Below, piece by piece: positions 48,141-60,628 of a DNA stretch of 64,000 bases. Position 1 is the stretch's first letter. Each line of letters starts with the position of its first letter. The translations under genes were made by a program, and so were the position numbers. Source of the stretch: Rallus limicola (taxonomy: Eukaryota > Chordata > Aves > Gruiformes > Rallidae); contig JAKCOZ010000011.1 in the NCBI GenBank assembly GCA_022605955.1, positions 8,561,990 to 8,625,989 on the forward strand, given 5' to 3'. The notes under the pieces were generated by a model that had not been told where the DNA came from, did no database searches, and saw only the letters and a list, made by a program, of their open reading frames with translations.

Positions 48141-49260
48141 TGTTTTCCTTTCATCCTTAGAGTCTAAAGTGTTTTGTTCTGTACTGTATGTAGGCATGAT
48201 GCTGTGCAGGAAACAGAAGCACCAACTGGAGGGGGAACCACTATGAAGGTAGGACTGAGGTAATCTCTCTCTTTAGGAAACTCAGCCAGAGAAAAAGAGA
48301 AAAACAGTGTAAAACAACTGCAGCACTCAAGCTCAAAAGTCTCCACAGCCATCAGCAACACTAAGTCTGAAAAGGTGACTCCAGATTTCTTTATGGTTTA
48401 TTGTAGTACCAACTTTCTTTCCCTGAGTTGTGTAATTACCCCATGCTTTTCTTCTATTGTTCACCCCAATTTTTAATACTTAGTTCCCTAATTCACAGTG
48501 TATCTTCATTAAGCCAGTTTCCCACAGAAGATGGCAGCAAAGGCATTAATTAGGACCCTAAAATTTAAGGCTCTCTCGTCCCCAACTGCTTTCTGCACCA
48601 TGAGCTCTGTGTTTGCAGTGAGGCATCCTGAGATGTAACTTTAGACCCAGGATGAACACTGCCAGCTCCCAGATCAGCTCTCACTTCATCTCCTGCTTCG
48701 ACAGCCATGAGTGTTTGCAGCTCAGAAGAGCAGCGGGGATCAGTAACTCCCGCCGGGCCGCCACGGAGAGCCCAGCCAGCATCCCAGCCTCCCCCCACAG
48801 GCATCTGACTACAAAGCCTAATATTAACTAATGACTTTTCATGATTTTTGCCCCCCCATTCAAAGTTTTAAATTTATCTGGAGAAAAAGACCTCAAAGGT
48901 ATGCAGCAGAGAAATAATTAAAAATGGTGGCAGCTGTGTTTTACCATATATTATGGCCTCTTCGCCCTTTGTGAAATCAAGATTAAATTATTACAGATAA
49001 AGCATTTTACAGCCTTGTGCAGGTTTAACAGGGACCTTGGCTGAACTCTGGGGTGTGGGATTAAAAAGAAAAAAGAGAGGTAAAGGGAGAAGGAACTGTT
49101 AGGGGCATGAGGAGCCCAAAGCCACCTTGGGAAACCAGGAATAGTCAGAGTGGGACGGGCAGTGAGGGTGTGCAGACACGTGCATGGGGAAGACACAGCC
49201 CCCATGAAATCTCCTGGCTGTGCAACATAAAATAAAGAGATTCCCAGTGGTGGGCATTGA
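48141..49260. other. Unique sequence, no gene seen
   Basis: No repeat or exon recognised. A minus-strand 118-codon frame (48951-49307) runs on into the CR1 tail and has no domain. Confidence 0.55.
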
Positions 49261-49995
49261 CACAGACACACAGACTGGTTTGGGTTGGAAAGGACTTCAA
49301 AGATCATTTAGTTCTGACACACTCCCATGGGAAGAGACACCCTCCACTAGACCAGGTTGCCCAAAGCCCCATCCAACCTGACCCTGAACACTGCTGGGAA
49401 TCCAGCGGGATCTACAGCTTCTCTGGCCACCCTGTGCCGGGGTCTCATCAGCCTCACAAGGAAGAATTTCTTTCTAATACCTCATCAATATCTCTCCTCT
49501 TTTAGTTTAAGGCCATTACCCCATGTCCTCTCACTCCATACCCTTGTAACCGGTCCCTCTAGAGCGTTCTTGTAGCCCCTTTAGTATTGGAAGGCTGCTG
49601 TAAGGTCTCCCTGAAGCCTTCTCTTCTCCAGGCTGTATAAGCCTAACTCTCTCAGAACACACTGAAGGGGTGGGGTGTTCTCTCAAAGGTGCTCCAGCCC
49701 TCAGATCATTTTCATGGCCCTTGTCTGGACTCAGTCCAACAGTTCCATGTCTTTCCTGGGCTGAGGACTCCAAATGTGGATGCAGTACTGCAGATGGGAT
49801 CTGACAACAGCAGAGTACAGTGGGGGAATCCCTTCCCTCAACATTCTGGTCACTCTTCTGTTTTTGATGCAGCCCAGGATACAGTTGGCTTTCTGGGCTG
49901 CAAGTTTGCATTTCTGGGTCATGCTGAGCTTCTCACCAACCAACACCCCCAAGTCCTTCTCCCCTGAGCAGAGATGCACATCAGCTCTGTCTGAG
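49261..49995 (-). mobile_element. CR1 LINE, 5'-truncated copy with ORF2 remnants
   Basis: Complemented tail CACAGACACACAGACTGG, GGGTTGGAAAGGACTTCAAAG and CCCCATCCAACCTGACCCTG. ORF2 remnants follow on the minus strand. One frame (49731-50036) reads GEKDLGVLVGEKLSMTQKC, AAQKANCILGCIKNRRV, LYSAVVRSHLQYCIHIWSPQ and RKDMELLD. Another frame (49531-49911) covers the segment downstream, so at least one frameshift separates them. About 735 bases. The 5' break lies near the SGEKDLGV region. Confidence 0.95.
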
Positions 49996-51689
49996 CAGAA
50001 GCGAAAGCCCAGTTTCTTCTTCCCACCACCAGACAATCTCTCTAGTAATAGATTAAAGTGGTTTGAGTTACTATAGATTTAATAAAGCCAGAAGGGCAAG
50101 GCCACAGCTACATTTTGATGGTTTTGAACTACATACTGCTTTGCATTTTTGTTCCTGTTTTAAATACAGAAGTAGTGTATTTTCTCAGAGCTGACATGAT
50201 CTAAGAGTACAAGCCAGGCAAAGAGTAAAGGGACAAGTACCATCTTTTGTTAGCCTGCTGACAGAGAAAACGATGAGCTTTCAGACATGGAAAGCTTCAG
50301 GAAGCAAAGACCACTCTTTAAATACATAAACACATAAATACGTATGGACACATACACACATGAATAAACACTTCCTACTTTGCTTTAACATCTGAAAACC
50401 TTTCTCAAGCTTGCACTGCCAGTAACAAACAGCTCCTCTCTTCTTGAGTTGGGGAAACAAAATCACAGCAGAAAAAAGCAGACCAAGGAAAGGCCCCAGC
50501 AGCAGAAGACATAGTGAGCTGTTACCTACCGTGATTACAGAAAAGTGCTATTTCTTATTCTGCACCTCGCTTCCCCTTGCCATTCTTTCCATGCACCTTA
50601 AAAATTATTTTAGGATTTAAGCAAATAGGAGGCATTTGGGGGATTGTTTTCTCTTGGCTAATGGCTCTTCTGTCCCCCTCTTAGGGGAAAAAAATAATAA
50701 AACAAAAATCAAGCAGCGACAAAGAGAAGTAAGTTAGCAGCTCTTCAATGATTCCCTTCCCCCTTTCCTAATGCAAATGCAGAGCATTCCTGCAGAGCCT
50801 GTAAACACCCCCACAACTTTCCGGGTAGAAAAAACCCCAAACCCCACCAGTAAATAGCTAACAGCAATTTCTTCACCCTTTCTTTGCTAAGCAACTGGGT
50901 ATAAAATCTGTTGCTGCCTCATGGACAAACACACACAGAGCCTTCGGCAGAAGGGAAAGATGTTTTGGGGCCCTGCAAGGATTTGATGGCTGTCTTATCT
51001 TTCCTTGTACACTGAACAGTCTGCATAACCTAATAGCATTAGCTTACTAACAGATATATTAATAGGTGTGGGGGGAGGGAAAGGAAGGGGGGGGAAAAAA
51101 AGCCACTAAAGCATATTCCACCTACACATCTCACTACTAATCATAAACTCAGGTAGAAAGCAAATTACTTCTCCCAGACCAGGAGAAGAAGGAACATAAC
51201 AAAAAAAAGAAAGACTGAAAGAGAGAGAAATGAGGAAGAAAACACCTATTTTTGTCTTTTTCTGGAAATCATCACACATAAAAAAAATAACCTTACATTA
51301 ATCGCTGCATTTACCAATCCATGACAAGGAAAGATAAAGCTTAAAAAAAGAAATCCCCAGAAATCAACAACTTAAGAACTGCCACAACATCTTGGAGTTG
51401 GTAATTTTGGAGCAGTGAATGTAATGCAGGACACAGACTGCTAGAAGGATTAGATTTAGCTGTAAAACAAGAAGTGCAGTTAACAGTTGGTGTTGGGTCT
51501 GGTGTTAGGATTAGAAAGCACTGCTAATCACAAGAAATGTAAAAAGATTAAGAGGTGATGGTGGCTAGTAAGGTTTTTAAGAGCACATAAGTGCTGGAAT
51601 TCAGTTTGGGATTAAAATTCCTCTAGTTTAAAAAAAGGGGGGGAGGGAAAGAAAAAATTTTTTAAAAAGGATTGATCATAAAGGATCAA
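49996..51689. other. Unique AT- and purine-rich sequence
   Basis: No gene or dispersed repeat recognised. Contains the G-rich tracts at 51070-51094 and 51637-51647 and A-run/C-run junctions at 50829-50846. Confidence 0.55.
51070..51094 (+). repeat. G-rich tract, possible G-quadruplex
   Basis: G6, A, G3, AAA, GG, AA, G8 within 25 bases. The runs supply four or more G3 blocks with short loops, the pattern expected of a G-quadruplex. Followed by A7. Confidence 0.6.
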
Positions 51690-51750
51690 TTTGGGTTGGA
51701 CTTGATCTCTTGAGGTCCCTTTTAACGCCTACAATTCTGTGATTCTGTGA
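51690..51750 (+). mobile_element. CR1 LINE extreme 3' fragment
   Basis: TTGGGTTGGACTTGATCTCT, TGAGGTCCCTTTTAACGCC and ACAATTCTGTGATTCTGTGA are the sense CR1 terminus with two octamers. Only about 60 bases, truncated just upstream of the TTGGACT motif. Confidence 0.93.
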
Positions 51751-52444
51751 ATAAACACAGCAGCCTGTTTCACCTGCACTGTCTACAACCCGTTCCCAAG
51801 GATTAGGAGAGCTGCAAAGCAGAGTGTATGCCATGGCGTACAGGAAGGGTCCTAGGAGGGCTTTAGCAAGAGAAGTAAGCATTATGTATTCTGGTACCTA
51901 TGAATTAACTACTGTAATCTAAAACCTATTAGAGCAGTGGGTTTGTGTTAAGAGATTTTGTTTACCAAAAACCTGCCTGAACACAGAGGAATTGCAGCTT
52001 TTAAAAGGCACTGCAACAGAAATTATGTTGGCATCTAGTATCTGCATCCATTCAGTGGGAAGAATAAAATGAGACCTTCATTTCCTGGTTTCCAGCTGGT
52101 TTAGATTCACCTATATGATCTATTTATTTCCTCAGTTATCAAGGACAAGTAAAGCTCCTCATATAAAATACTTATCTGCAGTGTGTAAAAAATCTGCTCT
52201 GGGAAGGGAGGGAAAAACCCCCAATTTCTAAAAACCTCAAAATGCTTTTAATACCCGAATTTGCATTTTGGATGCATAATTTCACTCAAAAGGCATTTCA
52301 ACCAGTGCAGACCACAGCATCATTGGTCAGATTCCCTGTCTCACTTATGACAAGACTGATCTCCATCAGCAACACCTGCAAAGGTCATCACTGTCACCCT
52401 CTGCCCCACCAAACCAAGCTGCATAGTCTGTAGCACAGGCTGCG
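51751..52444. other. Unique sequence, no gene seen
   Basis: About 0.7 kb of AT-rich DNA between two CR1 fragments. Nothing recognised. Confidence 0.6.
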
Positions 52445-52845
52445 CTTGAAAGCGGTCCTGAGGCAAAGGACTTGGGAGTCCTCGTGGGCATGAGCCACCA
52501 ATGTGCATCTGCAGCCCAGAAGGCCAACCACATCCTGGGCTGCATCACCAGAAGTGTGGCCAGCAGATTGAGAGAGGGGGTTCTGCCCCTCTGCTCTGTT
52601 CTGAGGAGAACTCATCTGGAGTGCTGTGTTCAGCTCTGGAGCCCTCAGCAAAAGGAGTACATAGATCTGGTGGAGCATGTCCAGAGGAGGGCCACAAAAA
52701 TGGTCAAAGGGCTGGAGCACCTCTCCTAGGAAGACAGGCTGAGAGAGTTGGGCTTGCTCAGCCTGGAGAAGGGAAGGCTCCAGGGGGACCTTATAGTGAC
52801 CTTCCAGTACCTGAAAGATGCCTATAAGGAAGTTAGGGAAAAACT
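52445..52845 (+). mobile_element. Internal CR1 LINE ORF2 fragment lacking the 3' end
   Basis: The plus frame at 52472-52729 reads MSHQCASAAQKANHILGC, SVASRLREGVLPLCSV, HLECCVQLWSPQQKEYIDLV and VQRRATKMVKGLEHLS. A TAG follows, where the DNA continues CTCTCCTAGGAAGACAGGC. The next CR1 blocks (TTGGGCTTGCTCAGCCTGGA, GGGGGACCTTATAGTGACC, CTTCCAGTACCTGAAAG) carry on to about 52840. Then homology ends without the ORF2 C-terminus, 3' UTR or octamers. CR1 copies normally keep their 3' end, so this one was cut by deletion or rearrangement. Confidence 0.93.
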
Positions 52846-54269
52846 GATCCCCAACAGGCCTGATGGACAGTCAGTGCTTTTTTAGCCTTGAGGCCACCCA
52901 AAACTTGCTTGTCTCTCACCATGTCTCAAATTTATCCAACTATTCAGAATAAAATTCAAGTGCCACCATGGGATTTCATCATTGACCTTGCTCAGCTGCA
53001 TTTCTTCCTGATCCTCTAAGAAGTTCAAATGCCAGCTCAAGTCAACCTCTTTTACTCATTAATTTACCTCCTATAACCCCAGACCTTGCTATTCAAGGGG
53101 TTGGGGCGTGGTGTGGAATACGACCACATCAGCATTTTCTAGTATGTCTTTCAGTCAAGTCCTCCTGGTTCATCTGTCTGGATTTTTAGACTCTGTAAGA
53201 TTACTTTTCCCTTCTGTTCCCCCAAAATGAACATTTTTTCCAGATGTCTGTAGCAGAAGCAGAAATAACCGTCTTCCAAGAGTTATAAAACAGTCGTACT
53301 AAATAATAGAGGTGAAAGCACTGTATATGATTTCTGCAGAAGTCTTTTCAGTAGAACAGATAAATTTATTCACTGCATTATGGAACAGTTTGAGAAAACA
53401 AGATCATACAATGTACACTGCCTCTATTTAAATTGTTTCATTTCTATTCATGAGTGCTCTGATTAGATACACTGAAAATATCATCAGTAAGAAATAAATA
53501 ATTCTGCCAAATTAATGGTTGTTGATTTCTTTTACCTGAAAACGTAAGTAGCATCTCATTCACACTAGATAAAGCTGCTATAATTTGGACGTATCGATCT
53601 TGCTGGTTCAAGTCTACACAGCACACCAAGACAGGTATTCATCTACGTTTTGTTAATATTAAACACCACCTTGCAAAATAGTAAGTTCTTTCCTGAGTTA
53701 TTATGGGCTAGTATATGCTTTGCTTGTAGAGGTATAGTAGCCAGCTAGGGGTATTTTTTCCTTGTAGTTGTTTTCCCCAAATAGTGGGTGGAGAGAAATA
53801 AATTATTCCAACTATAAAAAATGGTTTAGAAAAGGTATTTTAGGAATACAGGTAAACTTTCTGTAATGGACAAAATTCATCTCAAGCTCCAGAAATGTTC
53901 TTTCATTAAAAACACCCTTCACTTTCTGCAAGGAAGTGGCCAGAAGTAGCCACCACTAACATTATTAGATGGGAGCTACTAACCAACCCCAAACCAAGGG
54001 CTTGCCTCATACCTCCCGCCCTGTAAAACATTTTCATGAAGAAATGTAGGAAACTGGATTTGTGCAAAAGCAGCAGAAGAAAACATGATTTGGCAGAAAG
54101 ATCACACTAATATTTTGTTTGGGTGAAAAAAAGACTAAAACCATAGAGCTAATATGGTTTAGACATCACAGAATGATGAATGTAGTATGTCTGCTCAGCT
54201 ATATGAACATATGTGAAAAAGCCCTCTATTTTTGAAAAATGCATCCAGTTTGACTAGACAACGAATTTC

Positions 54270-54560
54270 TCTTCTAAAATCAACTATAATTGCGCAACAT
54301 TTAAAAAACAACAAACTCTAAATGCACAGCTGAGTATCTTAAGAGCACCCTGTTTGCAAAGCAGCCAAGTGATACACCTCTGAGAGCTACCGTTAGCTAC
54401 TGCAGGCAAGATAAATCAAGAAAATGCTGAGTTGAGGTGCAATTTAACAATTATTAGCAGAACAGGAGTAATTTGACGAAGAAAAAATCTGACAAAATCT
54501 CAGTTCGCAGCAACAGATTTTGGAAGCCTATTTGCACATAAATTGGAAAAAACAATTCTT
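54270..54560. promoter_or_regulatory. Candidate conserved non-coding element
   Basis: Contains the perfect C/EBP-type palindrome TTGCGCAA (54290-54297), GGTGCAATTTAACAATTATTAG and ATTTGCACATAAATTGG in repeat-free DNA. Functional status is inferred from motif content only. Confidence 0.25.
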
Positions 54561-56292
54561 GCATTAGAAACTGATGAAGATGAAACAATATACCCTAAAT
54601 CCTAACATATTTGAATTTTTTTTTTTTTATTCAAAGCTGATAATCCTGTAACAGGCAGTAACTAAACAGGGGCTTATCAGACTTGCTCTGCATGCTGAAG
54701 AGACTGCACAGTCTGATCCCGATCTAGGGCCATTCAACTATCAGAATAACGGGATTTACTGCTATATGCACCTTTGTTTTTTGCCATTTGAAAGCATCTA
54801 CAGCGCACAGAACATTCGGCTGTGTTTTAAGCATTAGCAGCATAAATATCCCCTCGTGTACCATATACTTCACCACTACTGGCTTTCCATAAATCAAGCA
54901 TACAACCAATCATCCTTTTTTTATGTTGGACATTAATGGCAACTCTATTATTCAAATCCAGGCTGTGTAGATTTGCCTTTCACCAGCATGTAAAGCAGCT
55001 CACAAGCAGCCTTACAACTGAGCAAGTGAAGATTCAAATCTGGCCATGATCTCCCCACTACAGCCCCACCGCTGTCAGAGATAGGCTATTCTGCATCTTG
55101 CAATTTATCTCATCTGTGTAAAGGCTTAAAAAAAACCCCAACACCTCCTATAAGCAGCAAAATAAGTAAATAAAATTAGAAAGCCTTTTGCACTCTGTAA
55201 GAGCTGCCTCTTTGTGTCCCCATAAACATTCAGCGTAAATGTTTTCACTCTCATAGCAGAGATGCTGCTCTTTACTGCATTACAATTAGACACATAGATT
55301 AAGAGATATCTTTCGTGTCATTACATCAAACTCTGATACAAATGTACAGAGGGATTTTATAGATTGTAGTCTTTTCTGCTTACCACTGAATTTCCACACT
55401 CAGCTCAAAATGCAGAGGTAGTGAAAGATACCTTCCCTGTGCATACAGTGCCCACCAAGAACTACTGTGAAACCAAATAAAACAACTTAGCTCTGATTTA
55501 AGCAGTACAAACTGTTCTCCCACGAGGATAAATTTTTTTCTTCTCCCCTTCCCCTCATCTTTCAGTTCATGAGGATAGGGAACATGAAAAGTAAATGGAT
55601 TTATGTTTAAATTATTCATCTTTTCAGGCACATCAAACCAAGTAATAAAGTTCATCCATGGGGCTGGCCAGATTTAGCTGATTCCAGTGGTATTTTAAGC
55701 AGCATTCTGGAGAGCTAGTCACAAAAGGTTCTGAGGAAATGCTGAACAGCTGTGGTGATAGACTTGTTCTGAAACAACATGTGTTGAAACTCTACCTATT
55801 TCTTACTGAAGACAGCTGACAGGAAGACCTTACCAGCAGTCCCGAACTGCCGCAGCATTTTGGAGTCTCATGGCCGTACAAGAGATGCTTTGTGAGCAGG
55901 GTGAGCTCTGGCACATCCTGGGAAGAATTACAAGGCTGAGCATCGTTTTCCTGCCAAGAGGTAGGAAAACATGCAGCAACATAAAGCATCTTTAGGAGCA
56001 CAAGTCCCACAGGGCAGACATCCACATGAGCTGACTTGATCCTACAAGCCAAGTTACCTTAAAGTAAGGTCCCATAGGGACTAGGGAGTAAAGCTATGGT
56101 AGTAACTCTCCTCCTCTTTAAGCAATTAAAGAAAATAGAGAGGGCTGGTTTTGGGTTTTTTATTTTATATTTTTAAACATCCTACATAGTACAAACAATA
56201 GATCTATTCTTCTGTAACCTTTTCTATACTTGCACTTCAAGTCAAAATTATGTGCTAAATAAACCAAAACCAAATTCTTACAACTAAAGAAT

Positions 56293-56339
56293 GGGGGGTG
56301 TTGGGGAGGTGGAGCTAGGGACTGGGGTTTTGGTTTGGG
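56293..56339 (+). repeat. G-rich tract, possible G-quadruplex
   Basis: G-runs of 6, 4, 3, 4 and 3 at 56293-56298, 56303-56306, 56318-56320, 56324-56327 and 56337-56339. One loop of 11 bases weakens the prediction. Confidence 0.5.
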
Positions 56340-57049
56340 TTTTTACTCTCTAAAAAGCCAGAATCTAACCATTAATTCTTATTAGTAACTGCGCTTCAGT
56401 AACCCAAGTGGCCTCTCTCCTGCATGTGACTATAACCATGGTAGAAGCGTCTACAAAAAGGGACCAGGGAAATAGGTTTTTCACACAACAAAGATCTGTT
56501 CCTTTGATTTACATCAACAACTTTTCATTGCCCAAACTAAATTAAAAGAAGTGGCCAAAAATATAATTAAATTTTAGGATATAACAACACTTGACAACAA
56601 TTTTAGCACCACTGCTTTGCCTGTGTAGGAAATGGTTGGTTGAAGTGAGGAAAGTATTTTGCCATGTGGAAACCCTGAGTGAGTTAGTAACCCACTACAC
56701 AGCACCAGGGATGAATTTTTGCAGTCAGGTTTGTATCTTCAAATTCACTGAACTGGAGCTTTATTGCAACAGAGAAAAACACTGGAGGGATATGTTGGAA
56801 GTGGAGCAGGACAAAAAGAAAACAAACAGAGAATATAATACTCTTAGATTTGCAGTGCAACCCTTGCTGACTTTTTCCAAATGGGTTTGCGTTTCCAGTC
56901 TCAGTTAACGTGGTTCCTAACATTATAACCTAAGCCACACAGAAAAGATTTGTGGAGAGTCCAGTTTTGTAGAATGTGTTAGGGATGAGTTTCATTAGAA
57001 ATAGCTGGTAATACCTTCAAAGAAGTATCATCTTAATGACATGCTTCAT

Positions 57050-57420
57050 CTTGAGGGTAAATTTTGAGCCCCTCAGAAGAAAGCAATCTCGCTGCAAGCA
57101 GGATCATAATGGCTTAGAGCCACTGCTTATGCAGCGGGAGCCCTCTTCAAATCAAACGTGTTTAGAAGTGTCCTTGTTCTAAGCTGCCTGTACTGGTCAT
57201 CCCATGATAAATTTATGTCCTCATGCTCTGCAGAGTAATGATGCCTGCATACCCACATGAGCTTTCCGGGAGCAATACAGACTCCTCCACTTGACTAATC
57301 TTACATTAGGCGGGAAAATTAAGTGCCTCATAGTCCTTGCATGTGGAAGCCACTCTAAAACAAGATGTTCAACATTTTCTGTCTGAAATATATGCATAAA
57401 ACATGTATGACAAGAAAATG
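57050..57420. promoter_or_regulatory. Candidate conserved non-coding element
   Basis: Mixed-composition patch in a repeat-free block with AATCTCGCTGCAAGCAGG, GGCTTAGAGCCACTG, TTAGGCGGGAAAATTAAGTG and GAAATATATGCATAAAACATG. GGCGGGAAAA resembles an E2F-type site, and ATATGCATAA a POU-type site. Speculative. Confidence 0.22.
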
Positions 57421-58545
57421 TGCGTTACTTGACTCTGACAATGATCCATCGCAATACCACCTACCATCGCAGCAAGATGCTTACAGCAATGCCTATCAAA
57501 TTACAGGTTCTGACCTTTCATGGTGTGAAAAACATTTCCTTCCTTCATAAACCAAAAACTTGTGTAATCTTTTTTTTGCAGTTTTAAACAGAAATTGTTC
57601 TTACCCTAACCCAGCTGACAGCATTAGTTGTGGAGAAGCTCGCTTCCAGAGGAAATGGAACGTAAAAACAAAGTTGCTGTGACCTTAGCAATAATCCTGC
57701 TTGCATATTACAATACATTTTCCTACTATAACAAGGCAAAGTCCTTCATGTTCCGGTCAGAAAAAGTCATCTTCCAGTAAAAGCATACTGTGATCAATAA
57801 CATTTTCTTAATATATTATATTATCTCCCACTGAAACACTTTTTCACTTGGCATTTCAGGCTGCCGAGTAGGGGAAATTCATGACAAAACTCAAGATGGT
57901 AAATGAAATATTGCAAATTAATTCCATCCAAGAGCAATCTTTTCGTTCGTGAACAATTTGACAAGCCTGCGTCGTCTGACTTCAGCAGAAGCTTTCTCAG
58001 CTTTCAAATATACATGAAACAGAAGAATCTGCTCACTACCACACCAATCTTCACTTTAGCCTGCATAATTTTGTGTTGAAATACATTATAGTTTCAGCAA
58101 CTGACTCTGAGACCAGAATTGGTGGGGCATACTTTAAATATTAGTTTAGAAAATAGACTCAGAAGTCTGCAATATCAATTGTGAAATTCTATTTTCAAGT
58201 CACAGCCCAGAGCATGGCAGAGCATGGGAATCCAGCACTTCTGAAGCTGTTTTGCCACTGAGTTTCCTGCAATCTGAGCCTGAAAAGGCCCGAGTGATGA
58301 AAACGCCAGCTGAAGGATCTCAATTTGGTACCAGCAAAGTTCAAAGAAAGCTCTGTCACAATGGGCATTACAGTAAAGTACTTCTCCAGCCACGTGTCTG
58401 CAATTACTTTTGCTATGATGACTAGTAGCTTTATTCTCCCCTTGGAGCTAATGTCCTTCTGAAGGCTGAGACGGTGACCCAGTGGCACACAGCCAGGAGC
58501 AGAGCCCATGCTCCTTGCCTTCAGCATGAAGCCCATCGTCATGCA

Positions 58546-58575
58546 GCTATAGATCCAGCAGCTATAGATCCAGCA
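58546..58575 (+). repeat. 15-base perfect tandem duplication
   Basis: GCTATAGATCCAGCA at 58546-58560 is repeated exactly at 58561-58575. Two units only, probably a recent slippage or microduplication. Confidence 0.95.
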
Positions 58576-59901
58576 TGGCCCAGAAAGGCACCATACTCAA
58601 AAAAGGCTTGGATGCATGCAGGATATTGTCAGTAGGAATACTTACACACACACAGATCTCAGCAAAATTAGGTGCAGAATCACTGCTGTATTAATATTTC
58701 AGCATAAGGGGCAGGCAGCTATTGAATATTCATGCTGTAGCAATGCTCCCTCTACAAATTCTGTAGCAGAAACATGTAAAGGCTGTACCCATACCCTGAA
58801 GAGTTTACCATCCAACACCCCAATTAAAGAGATACTTTAGTATGTACCCTGGTTTAAGCTTGCAGGGCAGGCTCATTGACTAATTGTATTCTTACAGTGA
58901 AGGATGTGCTCAATTTCTTTACTTAATCAAGACTCATGTTGCTAACAACATAAAAGAAATGGAAGAAAACGAATGAAAATTTAATTTACATCTGCCAATC
59001 CCAACACCTCATGAGATCAGAAATATGTAAAGGGCCAAAAATTCATCTGCCTATGAAGCCATTCATAAAAGATAAACATCCTTTTTAATTGTGGAGGAAA
59101 TGCATGCAAGGGAGATGCACAGTACTCAGTGAGTGATGGAATAAATCCGAGCAGCAGCAGATACATTTGCAAGAGGGAAGGGGCAAAAATACGATTGGTC
59201 CCACTGATAAGCAGGACAACAGATGACATTACAAACAAACTAGATGGGAAGGACAAAAATCAAATTTTGAAGGACAGAACAAGGTTTGTCAGGGGGTTTT
59301 TTGGGTGTGTGGGTTTTTTTTAAAAACAAAAACTAGGCAGCAGGTCTTCATGTAAATGAGCACTTATAAAACTGCCTTTCTAGGTGAATAATTTATTTTA
59401 CGATTAATAAAATCTGCAATCTGTGTAACAACATTCTGATGACTTTTTGCCCTTTGCAATTATCACTCATCCCAGCACCACAAGCTCATTATTATTAAAG
59501 CTGACAAAAAAACCCACTCCAAACGTAACTGCATCTGCAAAAGGATATAATTTCTAAAGGAATCCCAAATTTCTAAGCTTCTTTCCTAGTTCCAAATCCA
59601 GAATGTGAAAAATGAGGCCATCCTAGCAACCCTCGTGTATGTCTCCTTCGATTTCCAACAAATAATTTCGATAAAAGCACCTAATTTGTACAGTAACACA
59701 ACATATTGCAACAGCATACTTTGGTTTAAAAGCAACCTACAAAGAGTATGGAGTTAACGTAGCCCTACACAACTACAAGCATATAGTTTATACTATAAAC
59801 ATACACTTTTTTTGGCCTTTTTTATAGCAGTTTTCTCCCAAGGAACTAAAAGCATTTAACAATTACAATAGGACTCGCAGCACACTTGTGAATAAAACTA
59901 T

Positions 59902-60005
59902 ATAATCTCCATTTTAAAGGCAGGGAAGCTGAGGCACAACTATTACAAAAGTGGTTGTAGCAGAGATACAAACAGGAATCATATCTTACTCCAAGGTCTC
60001 AGAGT
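59902..60005 (+). mobile_element. MIR-like ancient SINE relic
   Basis: ATAATCTCCATTTTAAAGGC, AGGGAAGCTGAGGCACAAC, AGTGGTTGTAGCAGAGATAC and AACAGGAATCATATCTTACT match, in order, MIR's 'atccccattttacag', 'gaaactgaggcaca', 'agtggcagagc' and 'gaacccaggtctgactcc'. Lacks the middle segment (about 20 bases deleted). Confidence 0.65.
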
Positions 60006-60058
60006 AAATCCTACCCAGGATGTATTACCTATAGGCACAAAGGAACACTAGTGTCTGT

Positions 60059-60102
60059 AGTGATGTTAGTATTTGTGTTGGTGCCTACAGTGATGTTAGT
60101 AT
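60059..60102 (+). repeat. Imperfect 30-base tandem duplication
   Basis: AGTGATGTTAGTAT occurs at 60059-60072 and again at 60089-60102, with related GTGTCTGT/GTGCCTAC sequence before each copy. This suggests a duplicated unit of about 30 bases just after the MIR relic. Confidence 0.75.
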
Positions 60103-60306
60103 GAACGCTGCTGGCGCCTCACTCCATCCTTGCTCCCTGGCATAGCAGCACAGCAAAATTAGCGCTCTGTTAAAAACACCCAACGCAGATGATGTTAAAT
60201 GGACTCAAACACACACAGAAAAGAATGCTGCCTGATGTGTAGGTGCTTGACAAACATTGATCCGAGCTCTTTATAAACACAGATCTCTGGTTTGTTATGA
60301 TTTAGT

Positions 60307-60628
60307 GGATGGTTAAAGGTCTGGAGCACATGGTGAGCCAGACTCTTCCTGGGGCACACAGTGGAAAAAAGCAGCAGGCACAAGCCATGACAAAGGAAAA
60401 AAATCTGGTAAGATGTAAGGAAGACAAATTCAGAGTGGGTGCTCATTCAGCAGAATGGCTGCCCAGGGAGGCTGCAGAGCCCCCCTCCTCGGGTGCTTTT
60501 AAGGACTCACCTGGACATGGACACAGCCCTAAATAGTCCACTCTACCTCTGCAGTTGGCCTGCTTTAAGCAGGAGATTGGATGAAATGACCTCTCGAGGT
60601 CCTTCCCAAGCTAAATTATTCTATAAAT
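60307..60628 (+). mobile_element. CR1 LINE fragment with internal deletions
   Basis: Sense CR1: GATGGTTAAAGGTCTGGAGC (the MVKGLEH region of ORF2), then directly GAGCCAGACTCTTCCTGGGG, so the intervening 150 or so bases encoding the [17 protein letters not shown] region are missing at about 60333. Next come GCTGCCCAGGGAGGCTGCAG, TTGGCCTGCTTTAAGCAGG, AGATTGGATGAAATGACC and the terminal AAATTATTCTATAA. The TTGAGCAGGGGGTTGGAC-type end marks an older CR1 subfamily. The 5' truncation falls within ORF2. Confidence 0.93.

Larger units (their letters stand above)
52846..59901. other. 7-kb repeat-poor unique block
   Basis: No CR1, LTR or SINE recognised. Strongly AT-rich with enhancer-like patches listed separately. 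The longest frames (58195-58542 minus, 115 codons; 56591-56908 plus, 105 codons) have no recognisable domain. Confidence 0.5.
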
